Positions 1-6,344 of a stretch of DNA of 10,004 nucleotides are shown in pieces (within the stretch, counting starts at the first letter, position 1; every line of letters starts with the position of its first letter). Origin of the DNA: an uncultured Chlamydiae bacterium (GTDB lineage Bacteria > Chlamydiota > Chlamydiia > Chlamydiales > Rhabdochlamydiaceae); NCBI GenBank assembly GCA_903867585.1, contig CAIPRZ010000094.1:1-10004 (forward strand), given 5' to 3'. The translations under genes and the position numbers were made by a program. The notes under the pieces are model-generated. The model ran no database searches. It was not told where the DNA came from and saw only the letters and a list, made by a program, of their open reading frames with translations.

Positions 1-11
1 GATAAGATGAC

Positions 12-1169
12 TTACACTCGGTCGAGTAATTCAGAGAATAAAGAATCAACAATAGTAATCGCGTCTAAGCGGGTATTTTTATCAGCAAAAAAGCCAGCTC
101 TTCGGCAGGCTTCTTCAACCATTTTGAAGTGTAGACTTTGTCCGCCATCTGTAATACAAATGATTCTGTTGGCTTCATCATGATAAATTCGATACCACAT
201 AGCAGCTACATCTGTGGTGTCATAATTAAATCCACCGTCAGATTTTTGAATCATTAAGGGTAAAGGTTCATTTTCACGCCCAATAAACGGCTCCATGAAA
301 ACACATTTAGCTCCATCGGAAATCGTCACAAGTCCTTTAGTTGTGAATAGATCAACCATATCTTGCAAAAAGGGTTGATAAAAAGATTCCCCACGATCTG
401 TAAGCTTAACACCTAGCAGGCTATAAATCTTGTGATAGGCAAAACTGGAAATTTGTACAATTTTATCCCAAACTTTGAGAGTTTCTTTATCCCCATTCTG
501 AAGAGCTACTACCCTTAACTGCGATTGTTTTTTAAATTCTTCATCAGTATCAAAAAAGGCTTTAGATTTTTTATACCAATTCATTAAATCAGTAAGATCA
601 GCGTTTTTAGACCCATCTATAATTTTAGGTTCATACGTTTTTAAATACTGAATAAGCATTCCAAATTGTGTTCCCCAATCCCCTAAGTGATTTAAGCGCA
701 AAACTTGATAACCCAAATATTCAAATACTCGCGCTACAGATTCACCGATGATAGTAGACCTTAAATGGCCCACATGCAGCTCTTTAGCGATATTAGGCGA
801 AGAGAATTCAACAATAACTTTTGTCTTTTTATGATTGGTATCTAAACCAAAATGATTTGTTTTTAACATCTTTTCGATCTGCATCGATAAAAATGTGGGA
901 GTAAATCGGATATTAATAAATCCAGCACCAGCGATTTCCATCGAAAAGAAAGGATGCGACTTTTCAACTTCAACTTGAAGTTTTTGAGCGATATCTCTTG
1001 GCTTTAACTTTAGAATTTTGGCCAGTTTCATGGCCCCGTTGAATTGGTAATGACCAAATTGAGGAGATGAAGCAAGGACTATCTCATTGCAATCAACATA
1101 GTCCTCACCATAACTCCCTCTTATAGCTTCCCTAAAAGAAGCCATAAGTTGGGACTGAAGTGTATTCAT
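12..1169 (-). CDS. argS: Arginyl-tRNA synthetase, truncated at the C-terminus (possible pseudogene)
   Basis: Class I aminoacyl-tRNA synthetase that charges tRNA-Arg with arginine in the cytoplasm. The N-terminal tRNA-binding (Add-1 type) domain covers about residues 5-90, including FGHYQFNGAMKLAK and EIAGAGFINIRF. The catalytic core follows, with SSPNIAKELHVGHLRST carrying the HIGH-type signature HVGH at 132-135, then LNHLGDWGTQFGMLI, YDTTDVAAMWYR and ITDGGQSLHFKMV at 339-351. The frame ends at residue 385, whereas ArgRS proteins are usually 560-590 residues. The KMSKS-equivalent loop (typically GKKFKTRSG) and the whole C-terminal anticodon-binding DALR domain are missing. The last ~20 residues do not read as expected ArgRS sequence, and neither other frame restores it. 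The ATG is one base after the ldh stop, so the two genes probably share a transcript. Identity is secure; whether the gene is functional is doubtful, because a synthetase without the second signature and DALR domain should be inactive. Confidence 0.9.
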   Translation of the reverse strand: MNTLQSQLMASFREAIRGSYGEDYVDCNEIVLASSPQFGHYQFNGAMKLAKILKLKPRDIAQKLQVEVEKSHPFFSMEIAGAGFINIRFTPTFLSMQIEKMLKTNHFGLDTNHKKTKVIVEFSSPNIAKELHVGHLRSTIIGESVARVFEYLGYQVLRLNHLGDWGTQFGMLIQYLKTYEPKIIDGSKNADLTDLMNWYKKSKAFFDTDEEFKKQSQLRVVALQNGDKETLKVWDKIVQISSFAYHKIYSLLGVKLTDRGESFYQPFLQDMVDLFTTKGLVTISDGAKCVFMEPFIGRENEPLPLMIQKSDGGFNYDTTDVAAMWYRIYHDEANRIICITDGGQSLHFKMVEEACRRAGFFADKNTRLDAITIVDSLFSELLDRV

Positions 1170-1170
1170 A

Positions 1171-2280
1171 TTATTTTTTTTCTAGTGCAAATTGTACTGG
1201 CTCTAAACGTTTTCCAATACCATATTTGATACGATATTCAGCAAGAGAAATCGCTGCGCGATTTGTAGAGCAGTTATTCTGCTGAGCAATGTCAAAAATC
1301 AGCATGAGTTGATCATAAATTTTTGCTACTTTAGTTCTTGAAGCATTAGAATCATAACCTACGGATTCAAGCTCTTGAGTAACATTAACTAACCCACCAG
1401 CATTAATAACAAAATCGGGCGCATATAAAATACCCAGACGTCTTAACTCATCACCATCGGTCTCTTTTAATAACTGATTATTAGCGCATCCACCAATAGC
1501 ACGACATCTTAAATCCACGATAGATTCTGGATTAAGGATGCCTCCCATGGCACAAGGGGCTAAAACATCGCAAGGGACCTTTAGAATTTCAGAACAAGGA
1601 ACAAACTCAGCCCCGTAAAAAGCGGCGATCTCTTTAGCTTTATTTTCATCGATATCACTTAAAACAAGCTTTGCGCCATGCCAAAATAAAAATTCGACAA
1701 GTTTAGCTCCTACACTTCCAAGACCTTGAACAGCTATGGTCCTGCCGCTAATTTCCTTTGAGCCATAGGTTTTATTAAGAAGAGCTTGTATACCTAAAAA
1801 AGTACCCCAAGCAGTAAAAGGAGAAGGGTTACCACTACTGCCTTCAAATTCAAGACCAACAACATAAGGAGTGAACTTAGCAAGCACTGCCATATCCTTA
1901 GGAGAGCAGCCGACGTCTTCAGCGGCAATATAGTCACCTTTTAAATAATTTATAGCCTCTGCATAGGCTTCTAGGATTTGGGCTTTATTTGGAGATTTAG
2001 GATCGGCTATAACAACACTTTTCCCGCCACCTGTACGACATTCTGCAAGAGCTGATTTATAAGTCATCCCTTTTGAAAGTCTTAAAACATCGTTTAAAGC
2101 CGCATCAAAATTAGCATAGGGATGAATGCGGATACCGCCAAGCGCAGGCCCTAGAGCTAGGTCATGGATACTGATTATAGCGTCAAGACCCACATCTGGA
2201 TTTTGGAATCGGAGCACTTTCGCATAACCTTCAACAGGGATTTCAGTCACAATTAAGGACGATGTAGAGGAATTGGCCAT
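1171..2280 (-). CDS. ldh: Leucine dehydrogenase-type (Glu/Leu/Phe/Val family) amino acid dehydrogenase
   Basis: NAD-dependent oxidative deamination of branched-chain amino acids to 2-oxoacids and ammonia (reverse: reductive amination), cytoplasmic. With the start at 2280 the protein has 369 residues, close to the family's ~345-370. Seen: LGGIR at 47-51; MTYKSA with Lys75; GGGKSVV with Lys87, the same 12-residue spacing as the two active-site lysines of characterised leucine dehydrogenases; EDVG with Asp122; the Rossmann motif GLGSVG at 186-191 with the acidic Asp209 after strand two; CAMGGILN, GGCANNQL and NAGGLVNV. The frame stays open up to 2346, but that extension would code through the promoter candidate and is hydrophobic and unlike the family, while 2280 has a good ribosome-binding site. 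It is the first gene of a minus-strand pair with argS. The exact substrate (Leu, Val or Phe) cannot be read from sequence alone. Confidence 0.92.
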   Translation of the reverse strand: MANSSTSSLIVTEIPVEGYAKVLRFQNPDVGLDAIISIHDLALGPALGGIRIHPYANFDAALNDVLRLSKGMTYKSALAECRTGGGKSVVIADPKSPNKAQILEAYAEAINYLKGDYIAAEDVGCSPKDMAVLAKFTPYVVGLEFEGSSGNPSPFTAWGTFLGIQALLNKTYGSKEISGRTIAVQGLGSVGAKLVEFLFWHGAKLVLSDIDENKAKEIAAFYGAEFVPCSEILKVPCDVLAPCAMGGILNPESIVDLRCRAIGGCANNQLLKETDGDELRRLGILYAPDFVINAGGLVNVTQELESVGYDSNASRTKVAKIYDQLMLIFDIAQQNNCSTNRAAISLAEYRIKYGIGKRLEPVQFALEKK

Positions 2281-2286
2281 AAATCT

Positions 2287-2291
2287 TCTCC
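2287..2291 (-). promoter_or_regulatory. Shine-Dalgarno site that fixes the ldh start
   Basis: Read on the minus strand, GGAGA lies six bases before the ATG at 2280-2278. It supports that start over the longer in-frame ATG at 2346, which has no comparable site and would lie upstream of the likely transcription start. Confidence 0.7.
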
Positions 2292-2317
2292 AAAATATAT
2301 TTGGTTTAAATGCTAAA

Positions 2318-2346
2318 ATTATAGCAACAATGGGAAGAAAGAGCAA
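2318..2346 (-). promoter_or_regulatory. Promoter candidate for ldh-argS
   Basis: On the minus strand, TTGCTC (2346-2341) is separated by exactly 17 bases from a perfect -10 hexamer TATAAT (2323-2318). Transcription would begin near 2311, giving a leader of about 30 bases that contains the GGAGA ribosome site. The -10 lies inside a near-perfect 16-base palindrome, TGCTATAATTTTAGCA on the minus strand (2311-2326, one mismatched pair). The -35 matches the consensus only in TTG, so the case rests on the -10, the spacing and the position. Confidence 0.5.
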
Positions 2347-2413
2347 TAAAAAACCCCAAAATAGTAGTATTAAAAAATTTACTTAAAATCTTTTTTCTTG
2401 TGATTTAACTGTT

Positions 2414-2443
2414 TTGCTATTAACATTCTCTATGTTGTATACA
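2414..2443 (+). promoter_or_regulatory. Promoter candidate for the DUF2709-tsaE-engB-dnaQ operon
   Basis: TTGCTA (2414-2419), 18 bases, then TATACA (2438-2443), each 4/6 to the sigma-70-type consensus. A second possible -10, TATACT (2448-2453), is closer to consensus but has no matching -35 at 16-18 bases. The region is divergent with the ldh promoter. The downstream gene has GAGGT at 2470-2474, five bases from... the ATG at 2479 (four bases separate them). Tentative, since AT-rich spacers produce such matches by chance. Confidence 0.35.
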
Positions 2444-2445
2444 AC
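2434..2445. repeat. 12-base perfect palindrome in the divergent spacer
   Basis: GTTGTATACAAC reads the same on both strands and overlaps the TATACA -10 candidate of the plus-strand operon. A dimeric repressor could use such a site as an operator, but no partner regulator is seen in the window, and a 12-base palindrome in AT-rich DNA can be chance. Confidence 0.4.
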
Positions 2446-2478
2446 TCTATACTTTCCTAATAATAATTTGAGGTAATA

Positions 2479-3225
2479 ATGAGCAAGCTCGTCATTTCAG
2501 AGAACCTGAAAGAGGATTTAATCCAATTTTTGAAAAAAAATAAAAAAGCAGATCTTGTAACCGCCTACCTCTATTTCATTGAAAGGAAATACCAAGTAAG
2601 TCCAATCCTTTTTGCTAAAGAAAAAACTATTTATCAGAGTCAGGACAACCTGATCCAGCATCTAGAAAAACAGGGCAAGCTATGGCGCGAAACTGAGATC
2701 AAAATTCAAGTCGGACAGCCAAGCGTTAACGAACAAACTAAAAAAATCTACATCTGCCCCTATACTGGTAAAGTTTTTGGCGATAATACTCACCCTAATC
2801 CGCAAGATGCCATCTATGACTGGGTTTCTAAATGCCCTGAAAACAAAGAGCGCGTAGGTGGATTACCTGTCAAAAGATTCTATGTTTCTGAAGATCCTGC
2901 TGTCATAAAAAATTATATCGGCAAAAGAAAAGAAGCTATTTCTAAGATCGTTTTTTCATCCATGGTTACTGGTAAACTCTTCAACAGTAGAAACGCTGTT
3001 ATTGAAGATTTCATTAAAAACCACTTAAAGCCTGTAAGCTTTATAGAAGTTCCTAATCAAAATCGCTTCCAAATTGAAGAGGACTTCTTAAAATTCATTC
3101 AAACACATCTTGAAGAGGGTAAGATTGCATCATTTGTAGAAGCCCTTTCAAAAGATGAATCATTCTCCAGCTATCTTGATGGCTGGCTTGAAGAGGAAAA
3201 AGACGAGAGTGTTCAATCAAGTTAA
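2479..3225 (+). CDS. Conserved chlamydial protein of unknown function (DUF2709-like)
   Basis: A 248-residue soluble, lysine- and glutamate-rich protein with no signal peptide and no membrane segment. I recognise it as resembling the DUF2709 family (C. trachomatis CT538-type), known to me only from Chlamydiae; that match is from memory. The most distinctive part is the central block 91-120, with CPYTGKVFG at 93-101, NPQDAIYDW at 107-115 and a second Cys-Pro at 119-120. The two Cys-Pro pairs 26 residues apart could bind a metal or form a redox pair, which is inference. The N-terminal 80 residues look helical (KEDLIQFLKKNKKADLV), and the C-terminus is acidic. The ATG at 2479 has GAGGT just upstream. 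It is the first gene of a tightly packed operon, its end overlapping tsaE. Function unknown; the neighbours suggest a translation- or nucleic-acid-linked role only by association. Confidence 0.8.
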   Translation: MSKLVISENLKEDLIQFLKKNKKADLVTAYLYFIERKYQVSPILFAKEKTIYQSQDNLIQHLEKQGKLWRETEIKIQVGQPSVNEQTKKIYICPYTGKVFGDNTHPNPQDAIYDWVSKCPENKERVGGLPVKRFYVSEDPAVIKNYIGKRKEAISKIVFSSMVTGKLFNSRNAVIEDFIKNHLKPVSFIEVPNQNRFQIEEDFLKFIQTHLEEGKIASFVEALSKDESFSSYLDGWLEEEKDESVQSS

Positions 3226-3640
3226 ATTAACTAACTCTCCTTCTGAAACCTTTGATTTAGGCCTGGTTCTTGCAGAACAACTTCAACCTAATACCTGCAT
3301 CTTACTATCCGGTCTACTCGGTGCAGGTAAAACCCAACTCATCAAAGGCTTTTGTCAATTTTTTGGTTTAAATCCTGATCTTGTGCAAAGTCCCACCTAT
3401 TCTCTTCATCACACCTATCAAGCTTCTTGCGCTCTTCATCATCTTGATTTGTATAGGCTAAAAGACACACAAGACTTTATTGATCGTGGTTTTATCGACA
3501 TTCTTGAAACTAAAGAACCGATTTTTATTGAATGGCCAACTCAGGTGGACAACTCTTTATTTCAATCCAAAAATCGTCTTGTAATAGATATCGAGATTTT
3601 AACTAATAACCAGAGAAAATTTCAGATTTCTTATGACTAA
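3209..3640 (+). CDS. tsaE: tRNA threonylcarbamoyladenosine (t6A) biosynthesis ATPase TsaE
   Basis: P-loop ATPase that works with TsaB and TsaD to place threonylcarbamoyl on A37 of ANN-decoding tRNAs. Numbering from the GTG at 3209 (143 residues, within the family's ~138-155): SPSETFDLGLVLAEQL near the N-terminus, Walker A GLLGAGKT at 35-42, SPTYS at 61-65, HLDLYRL at 78-84 and the Walker B-like FIEWP at 106-110, all in TsaE order. The start is uncertain. The frame extends back to ATGs at 3155 and 3179, but those add a basic segment (GLKRKK) absent from the family and have no clear ribosome site; 3209 lies after GAGG (3193-3196) and gives the standard N-terminus. Overlap with the DUF2709 gene is 17 bases with this start, and 8 bases with engB at the other end, suggesting coupled translation. 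Confidence 0.9.
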   Translation: MFNQVKLTNSPSETFDLGLVLAEQLQPNTCILLSGLLGAGKTQLIKGFCQFFGLNPDLVQSPTYSLHHTYQASCALHHLDLYRLKDTQDFIDRGFIDILETKEPIFIEWPTQVDNSLFQSKNRLVIDIEILTNNQRKFQISYD

Positions 3641-4229
3641 GATAAATTTTTCTAATGCCAAATTTTTAGGCGCTTATGTTGATAAAGAAGCTATTTTGCA
3701 TTTAGACCATGCTGAATTTATTCTTATGGGCAGATCTAATGTTGGTAAATCGTCTTTGATTAATTCCCTGACAAGAAAACAAATCGCTAAAACCTCTTCC
3801 ACTCCAGGTAAAACTGAAACAATTAATCATTATGAAATAGACGATAAGATATCTATCTTTGACCTTCCAGGTTATGGATTTGCAAAATTCAAATCTAAGC
3901 GACTGGCTTGGTCTGATTTTATTGATCAATTTATTGAAGAAAATGGAAGTAAGCTCAGAGCTTTTCTTTTACTCATTGATTCAAGACATGATTTATCAGA
4001 AGAAGATGTAGTCATGATTGATTATCTGAAAAAGTTTTCTTCTCCGTTAGTTGTAATATTTACAAAAGTAGATAAAATCAAATCATTTGAACTTAAAAAA
4101 AATATCGAATCATTAAGTGAACAAATTAAACAAGTTTATATTAATCACTTTGTGATTTTACCTTTTTCAACTAAACTATCTGAATATTGTAAAAATCTAG
4201 AAAAAATGATGGGTATATGGGCCAAATAA
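3633..4229 (+). CDS. engB: Ribosome biogenesis GTPase EngB (YsxC/YihA)
   Basis: Small TRAFAC-class GTPase that assists late assembly of the 50S ribosomal subunit. The 198 residues are the usual family length (~190-210). G1 GRSNVGKSS at 33-41, G2 region STPGKTETINHY at 56-67 with the conserved Thr, G3 DLPGYGFAK at 77-85 (the PGYGFA string is typical of YsxC/EngB), G4 TKVDK at 144-148, and a G5-like FSTK at 178-181. The ATG lies inside the tsaE stop region (ATGACTAA), overlapping by 8 bases, and the stop overlaps the dnaQ start by 13 bases. In the chlamydial tsaE-dnaQ arrangement I remember from C. trachomatis, engB is not between these two genes, so this is a lineage-specific insertion or the ancestral order. 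Confidence 0.95.
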   Translation: MTKINFSNAKFLGAYVDKEAILHLDHAEFILMGRSNVGKSSLINSLTRKQIAKTSSTPGKTETINHYEIDDKISIFDLPGYGFAKFKSKRLAWSDFIDQFIEENGSKLRAFLLLIDSRHDLSEEDVVMIDYLKKFSSPLVVIFTKVDKIKSFELKKNIESLSEQIKQVYINHFVILPFSTKLSEYCKNLEKMMGIWAK

Positions 4230-4966
4230 CCTCCGACACCTTTATTTGCTTTGATCTTGAGACTACAGGCTTAGATCCGGTAAATGATCGTATCATCGAA
4301 ATCGCAATCGTTAAATTTACATTAGATGGCTTTGTAGAATCCTTTGAAACACTTGTAGATCCAGAAAAACAGATACCTCAAGATTCGATTGAAATTCACA
4401 ATATCACTCAAGATATGGTTGAGGGAAAACCAAAAATTCAAGAGATTTTACCTGATATTTTAAAAAAATTAGCAGGGCATGTAATTATCGGTCATGGAAT
4501 CAAACTCGATTTAGATTTTATTATTCAAGCATGCAAACGCTTTGACATCCCTACCATGCTCACCTCCTGCCGCTATATCGATACTTTAAGACTTGCAAGA
4601 CTCTACGGCCAATCACCTACTAATTCTTTAGAACAATTGCGTAAACATTTCAATATCGCTGATGAAGGGGCCCACCGCGCGATGAATGATGTGGTTGTGA
4701 ATATTGATGTATTTAAATACTTATCCCAATCGTTTAAAACCACAGAATCCATTTTTAAACGTCTTGAAAAACCAATTCATCTAAAACTTATGCCTCTTGG
4801 TAAACATAAGGGAAGACCATTTAGCGATATTCCTACAGAATATTTACGCTGGGCTTTAGGGAAAGACTTTGACCAAGATCTTATCTTTAGTATAAAGACA
4901 GAACTTAAGAAAAGAAACGATGGTCATCGATTCCACCAACTGGCAAATCCCTTTTCAGAACTTTAA
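4217..4966 (+). CDS. dnaQ: DnaQ-like 3'-5' exonuclease with a DUF3820-like C-terminal domain
   Basis: DEDDh-family 3'-5' exonuclease, related to the proofreading epsilon subunit of DNA polymerase III. ExoI FDLETTGL carries Asp13 and Glu15; ExoII GHGIKLDLDF carries Asp98; ExoIII HRAMNDV carries His153 and Asp158, so the full catalytic set is present over residues 8-170. After a short linker comes a second module at about 187-235 with MPLGKHKGRPFSDIP and EYLRWAL, the pattern of the small DUF3820 domain (GKxKG...P..YL.W). That two-part layout matches the CT536-type chlamydial DnaQ rather than the polymerase-III-associated epsilon of E. coli. The ATG overlaps the end of engB by 13 bases. The protein could proofread replication or act in repair or RNA trimming; sequence alone does not decide. 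Confidence 0.9.
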   Translation: MGQITSDTFICFDLETTGLDPVNDRIIEIAIVKFTLDGFVESFETLVDPEKQIPQDSIEIHNITQDMVEGKPKIQEILPDILKKLAGHVIIGHGIKLDLDFIIQACKRFDIPTMLTSCRYIDTLRLARLYGQSPTNSLEQLRKHFNIADEGAHRAMNDVVVNIDVFKYLSQSFKTTESIFKRLEKPIHLKLMPLGKHKGRPFSDIPTEYLRWALGKDFDQDLIFSIKTELKKRNDGHRFHQLANPFSEL

Positions 4967-4970
4967 AACA

Positions 4971-4981
4971 CCCTTAAGGGG
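4971..4981 (+). promoter_or_regulatory. Ribosome-binding site of pgk inside a 10-base palindrome
   Basis: CCCTTAAGGG (4971-4980) is a perfect palindrome, and its right half plus the next G forms AAGGGG, a strong Shine-Dalgarno match five bases before the pgk ATG. A hairpin would have only a 3-bp GC stem with a TTAA loop, so any occlusion of the ribosome site would be weak unless two transcripts pair. Confidence 0.5.
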
Positions 4982-4986
4982 CTTAA

Positions 4987-6165
4987 ATGGCTAAAAGAAT
5001 TCAGGATCTTCCTCTTAATCACAAAGATGTTGTCCTAAGAGTTGATTTTAATCTGCCCCTAAATCCTGATGGTAAAATCATTGACGATACCCGAATTCGA
5101 AGCTCATTACCTACCATCGATTATTTACTAAAAAAAAAATGTAAAATAATTCTTCTAAGCCATCTTGGTAGGCCAGAAGGGATCGATCCGAAACTTTCAC
5201 TTAAGCAATTGATCCCAACTATTGAAGCCATTATTAAGAGGCCTGTCCATTTTATTAATGATCTTGATACTGCAAAAACTCAAATCGAAAAACTTAGCTA
5301 TCCGTCAATAGTACTACTTGAAAACCTCCGCTTTACAGCTGCTGAAGAAAATCCTAATCTTGATCGATCCTTTGCAAAAAAATTAGCAACATTGGGCCAA
5401 TTTTATATCGATGATGCTTTTGCATGTTCTCATCGAGCCCACAGCTCTATTACCGAAATTACCCAGTATTTTCCGCAAAGTAAAGGGGCAGGATTTCTTT
5501 TTGAGCAAGAAATTGAACAGCTAAAATCTATTTTAAAACCCGAATCTCCCTTTTATCTACTTCTTGGGGGGTCCAAAATTTCAACAAAAATCGGCGTTAT
5601 TAAAAGCCTTTTACCAAAAGCTGACAGCCTATTTATTGGGGGTGCCATGGCCTTTCCTTTTATGAGGGCTCAAGGTATTTCCACAGGCTCTATTGACATA
5701 GATTCTGAACAAATTGAACAAGCCCGAAAAGTCATTGAATTAACCAAAAGCCTTGGTAAAGAAATTTATTTACCCTTAGACTGGAAATGTAAAAAGCAAA
5801 TAAAGTCTAATGAACCTTTTAAAGTCTTTACCTCTAAAACCGGAATAGCTAACGATTATCAAGCCTTTGATATCGGAGAACTCACAATTAGTGAATGGTC
5901 AAAACTTTTAAAACCCGTAAAAACTCTATTTTGGAATGGCCCGTTTGGCATGTATGAAGTCCCCCCTTTTGATCAAGGAACCGCAGCCATTGCCAAAATT
6001 ATAGCTTCTTTAAAATGCCATTCAGTTGTTGGGGGGGGTGATTCTGTGGCAGCCATTGAAAAACAGGGACTAAAACAAAGCTTTTCACACCTTTCTACAG
6101 GAGGAGGGGCTAGCCTCGAATTTCTTGAAAAAGGGACTCTACCCGGAATAGAAGCCTTAAAGTAA
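4987..6165 (+). CDS. pgk: Phosphoglycerate kinase
   Basis: Glycolytic enzyme that transfers phosphate from 1,3-bisphosphoglycerate to ADP, giving 3-phosphoglycerate and ATP. It is full length at 392 residues (bacterial PGKs are ~390-400). The N-terminal substrate domain shows RVDFNLPL at 18-25, SHLGRPEG at 58-65, LLENLRF at 110-116 and DDAFACSHRAHSS at 142-154. The nucleotide domain shows LGGSKISTKI at 193-202, FIGGAMAF at 216-223, FWNGPFGMYE at 315-324, VVGGGDS at 347-353 and STGGGASLEFL at 370-380. It follows dnaQ by 20 bases with a strong ribosome site, so it is probably the last gene of that operon. The coding sequence carries a run of ten A (5130-5139) and eight G (6031-6038), the latter coding the Gly-Gly-Gly of the nucleotide loop. 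Its presence shows that substrate-level ATP synthesis is kept beside nucleotide import. Confidence 0.97.
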   Translation: MAKRIQDLPLNHKDVVLRVDFNLPLNPDGKIIDDTRIRSSLPTIDYLLKKKCKIILLSHLGRPEGIDPKLSLKQLIPTIEAIIKRPVHFINDLDTAKTQIEKLSYPSIVLLENLRFTAAEENPNLDRSFAKKLATLGQFYIDDAFACSHRAHSSITEITQYFPQSKGAGFLFEQEIEQLKSILKPESPFYLLLGGSKISTKIGVIKSLLPKADSLFIGGAMAFPFMRAQGISTGSIDIDSEQIEQARKVIELTKSLGKEIYLPLDWKCKKQIKSNEPFKVFTSKTGIANDYQAFDIGELTISEWSKLLKPVKTLFWNGPFGMYEVPPFDQGTAAIAKIIASLKCHSVVGGGDSVAAIEKQGLKQSFSHLSTGGGASLEFLEKGTLPGIEALK

Positions 6166-6188
6166 TAAATAATCAAATTTCAATAACA

Positions 6189-6217
6189 TTGCTTTTTATA
6201 GAAAAAAGGGCTATAAT
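6189..6217 (+). promoter_or_regulatory. Promoter candidate for the translocase-dedA-pgsA genes
   Basis: TTGCTT (6189-6194), 17 bases, then a perfect TATAAT (6212-6217). The -35 matches only TTG. Layout and even the -35 word resemble the ldh candidate (TTGCTC-17-TATAAT). Transcription from here would give a leader of about 120 bases before the ATG at 6345; in it I see only AT-rich sequence, a run of seven C at 6288-6294, and a weak second promoter possibility, TTGCAA (6247-6252), 17 bases, TATTTT (6270-6275). No recognisable riboswitch. Confidence 0.5.
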
Positions 6218-6224
6218 TATAGCC
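6209..6224. repeat. 16-base perfect palindrome after pgk
   Basis: GGCTATAATTATAGCC is a perfect inverted repeat without spacer and contains the TATAAT above. It could instead be a weak terminator hairpin of pgk (6-bp stem, AATT loop), but on the plus strand no T-run follows; the run of six T lies on the minus-strand side, where no gene ends. I favour a promoter or operator over a terminator. Confidence 0.6.
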
Positions 6225-6344
6225 AACAATAATTTTAAATTATGACTTGCAAAAGTTTAGCTTTGAAAATATTTTTTCGAAATAACTCCCCCCCATCTTA
6301 CGTTTTCTGTTGCCTTGCTAAAATCACCTTAAAACCAGGTATTT

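Noticed and set aside
2281..2346. N-terminal extension of the dehydrogenase up to an ATG at 2346
   Set aside because: It would code through the promoter candidate, lacks a ribosome site and is unlike family N-termini, whereas 2280 has GGAGA at good spacing.
3702..3929. Open frame on the minus strand inside engB
   Set aside because: Lies wholly antisense to a gene with complete GTPase motifs, and its translation shows no recognisable domain.
6205..6230. Rho-independent terminator of pgk
   Set aside because: The hairpin has no following T-run on the plus strand; the T-run is on the other side, where no gene ends.
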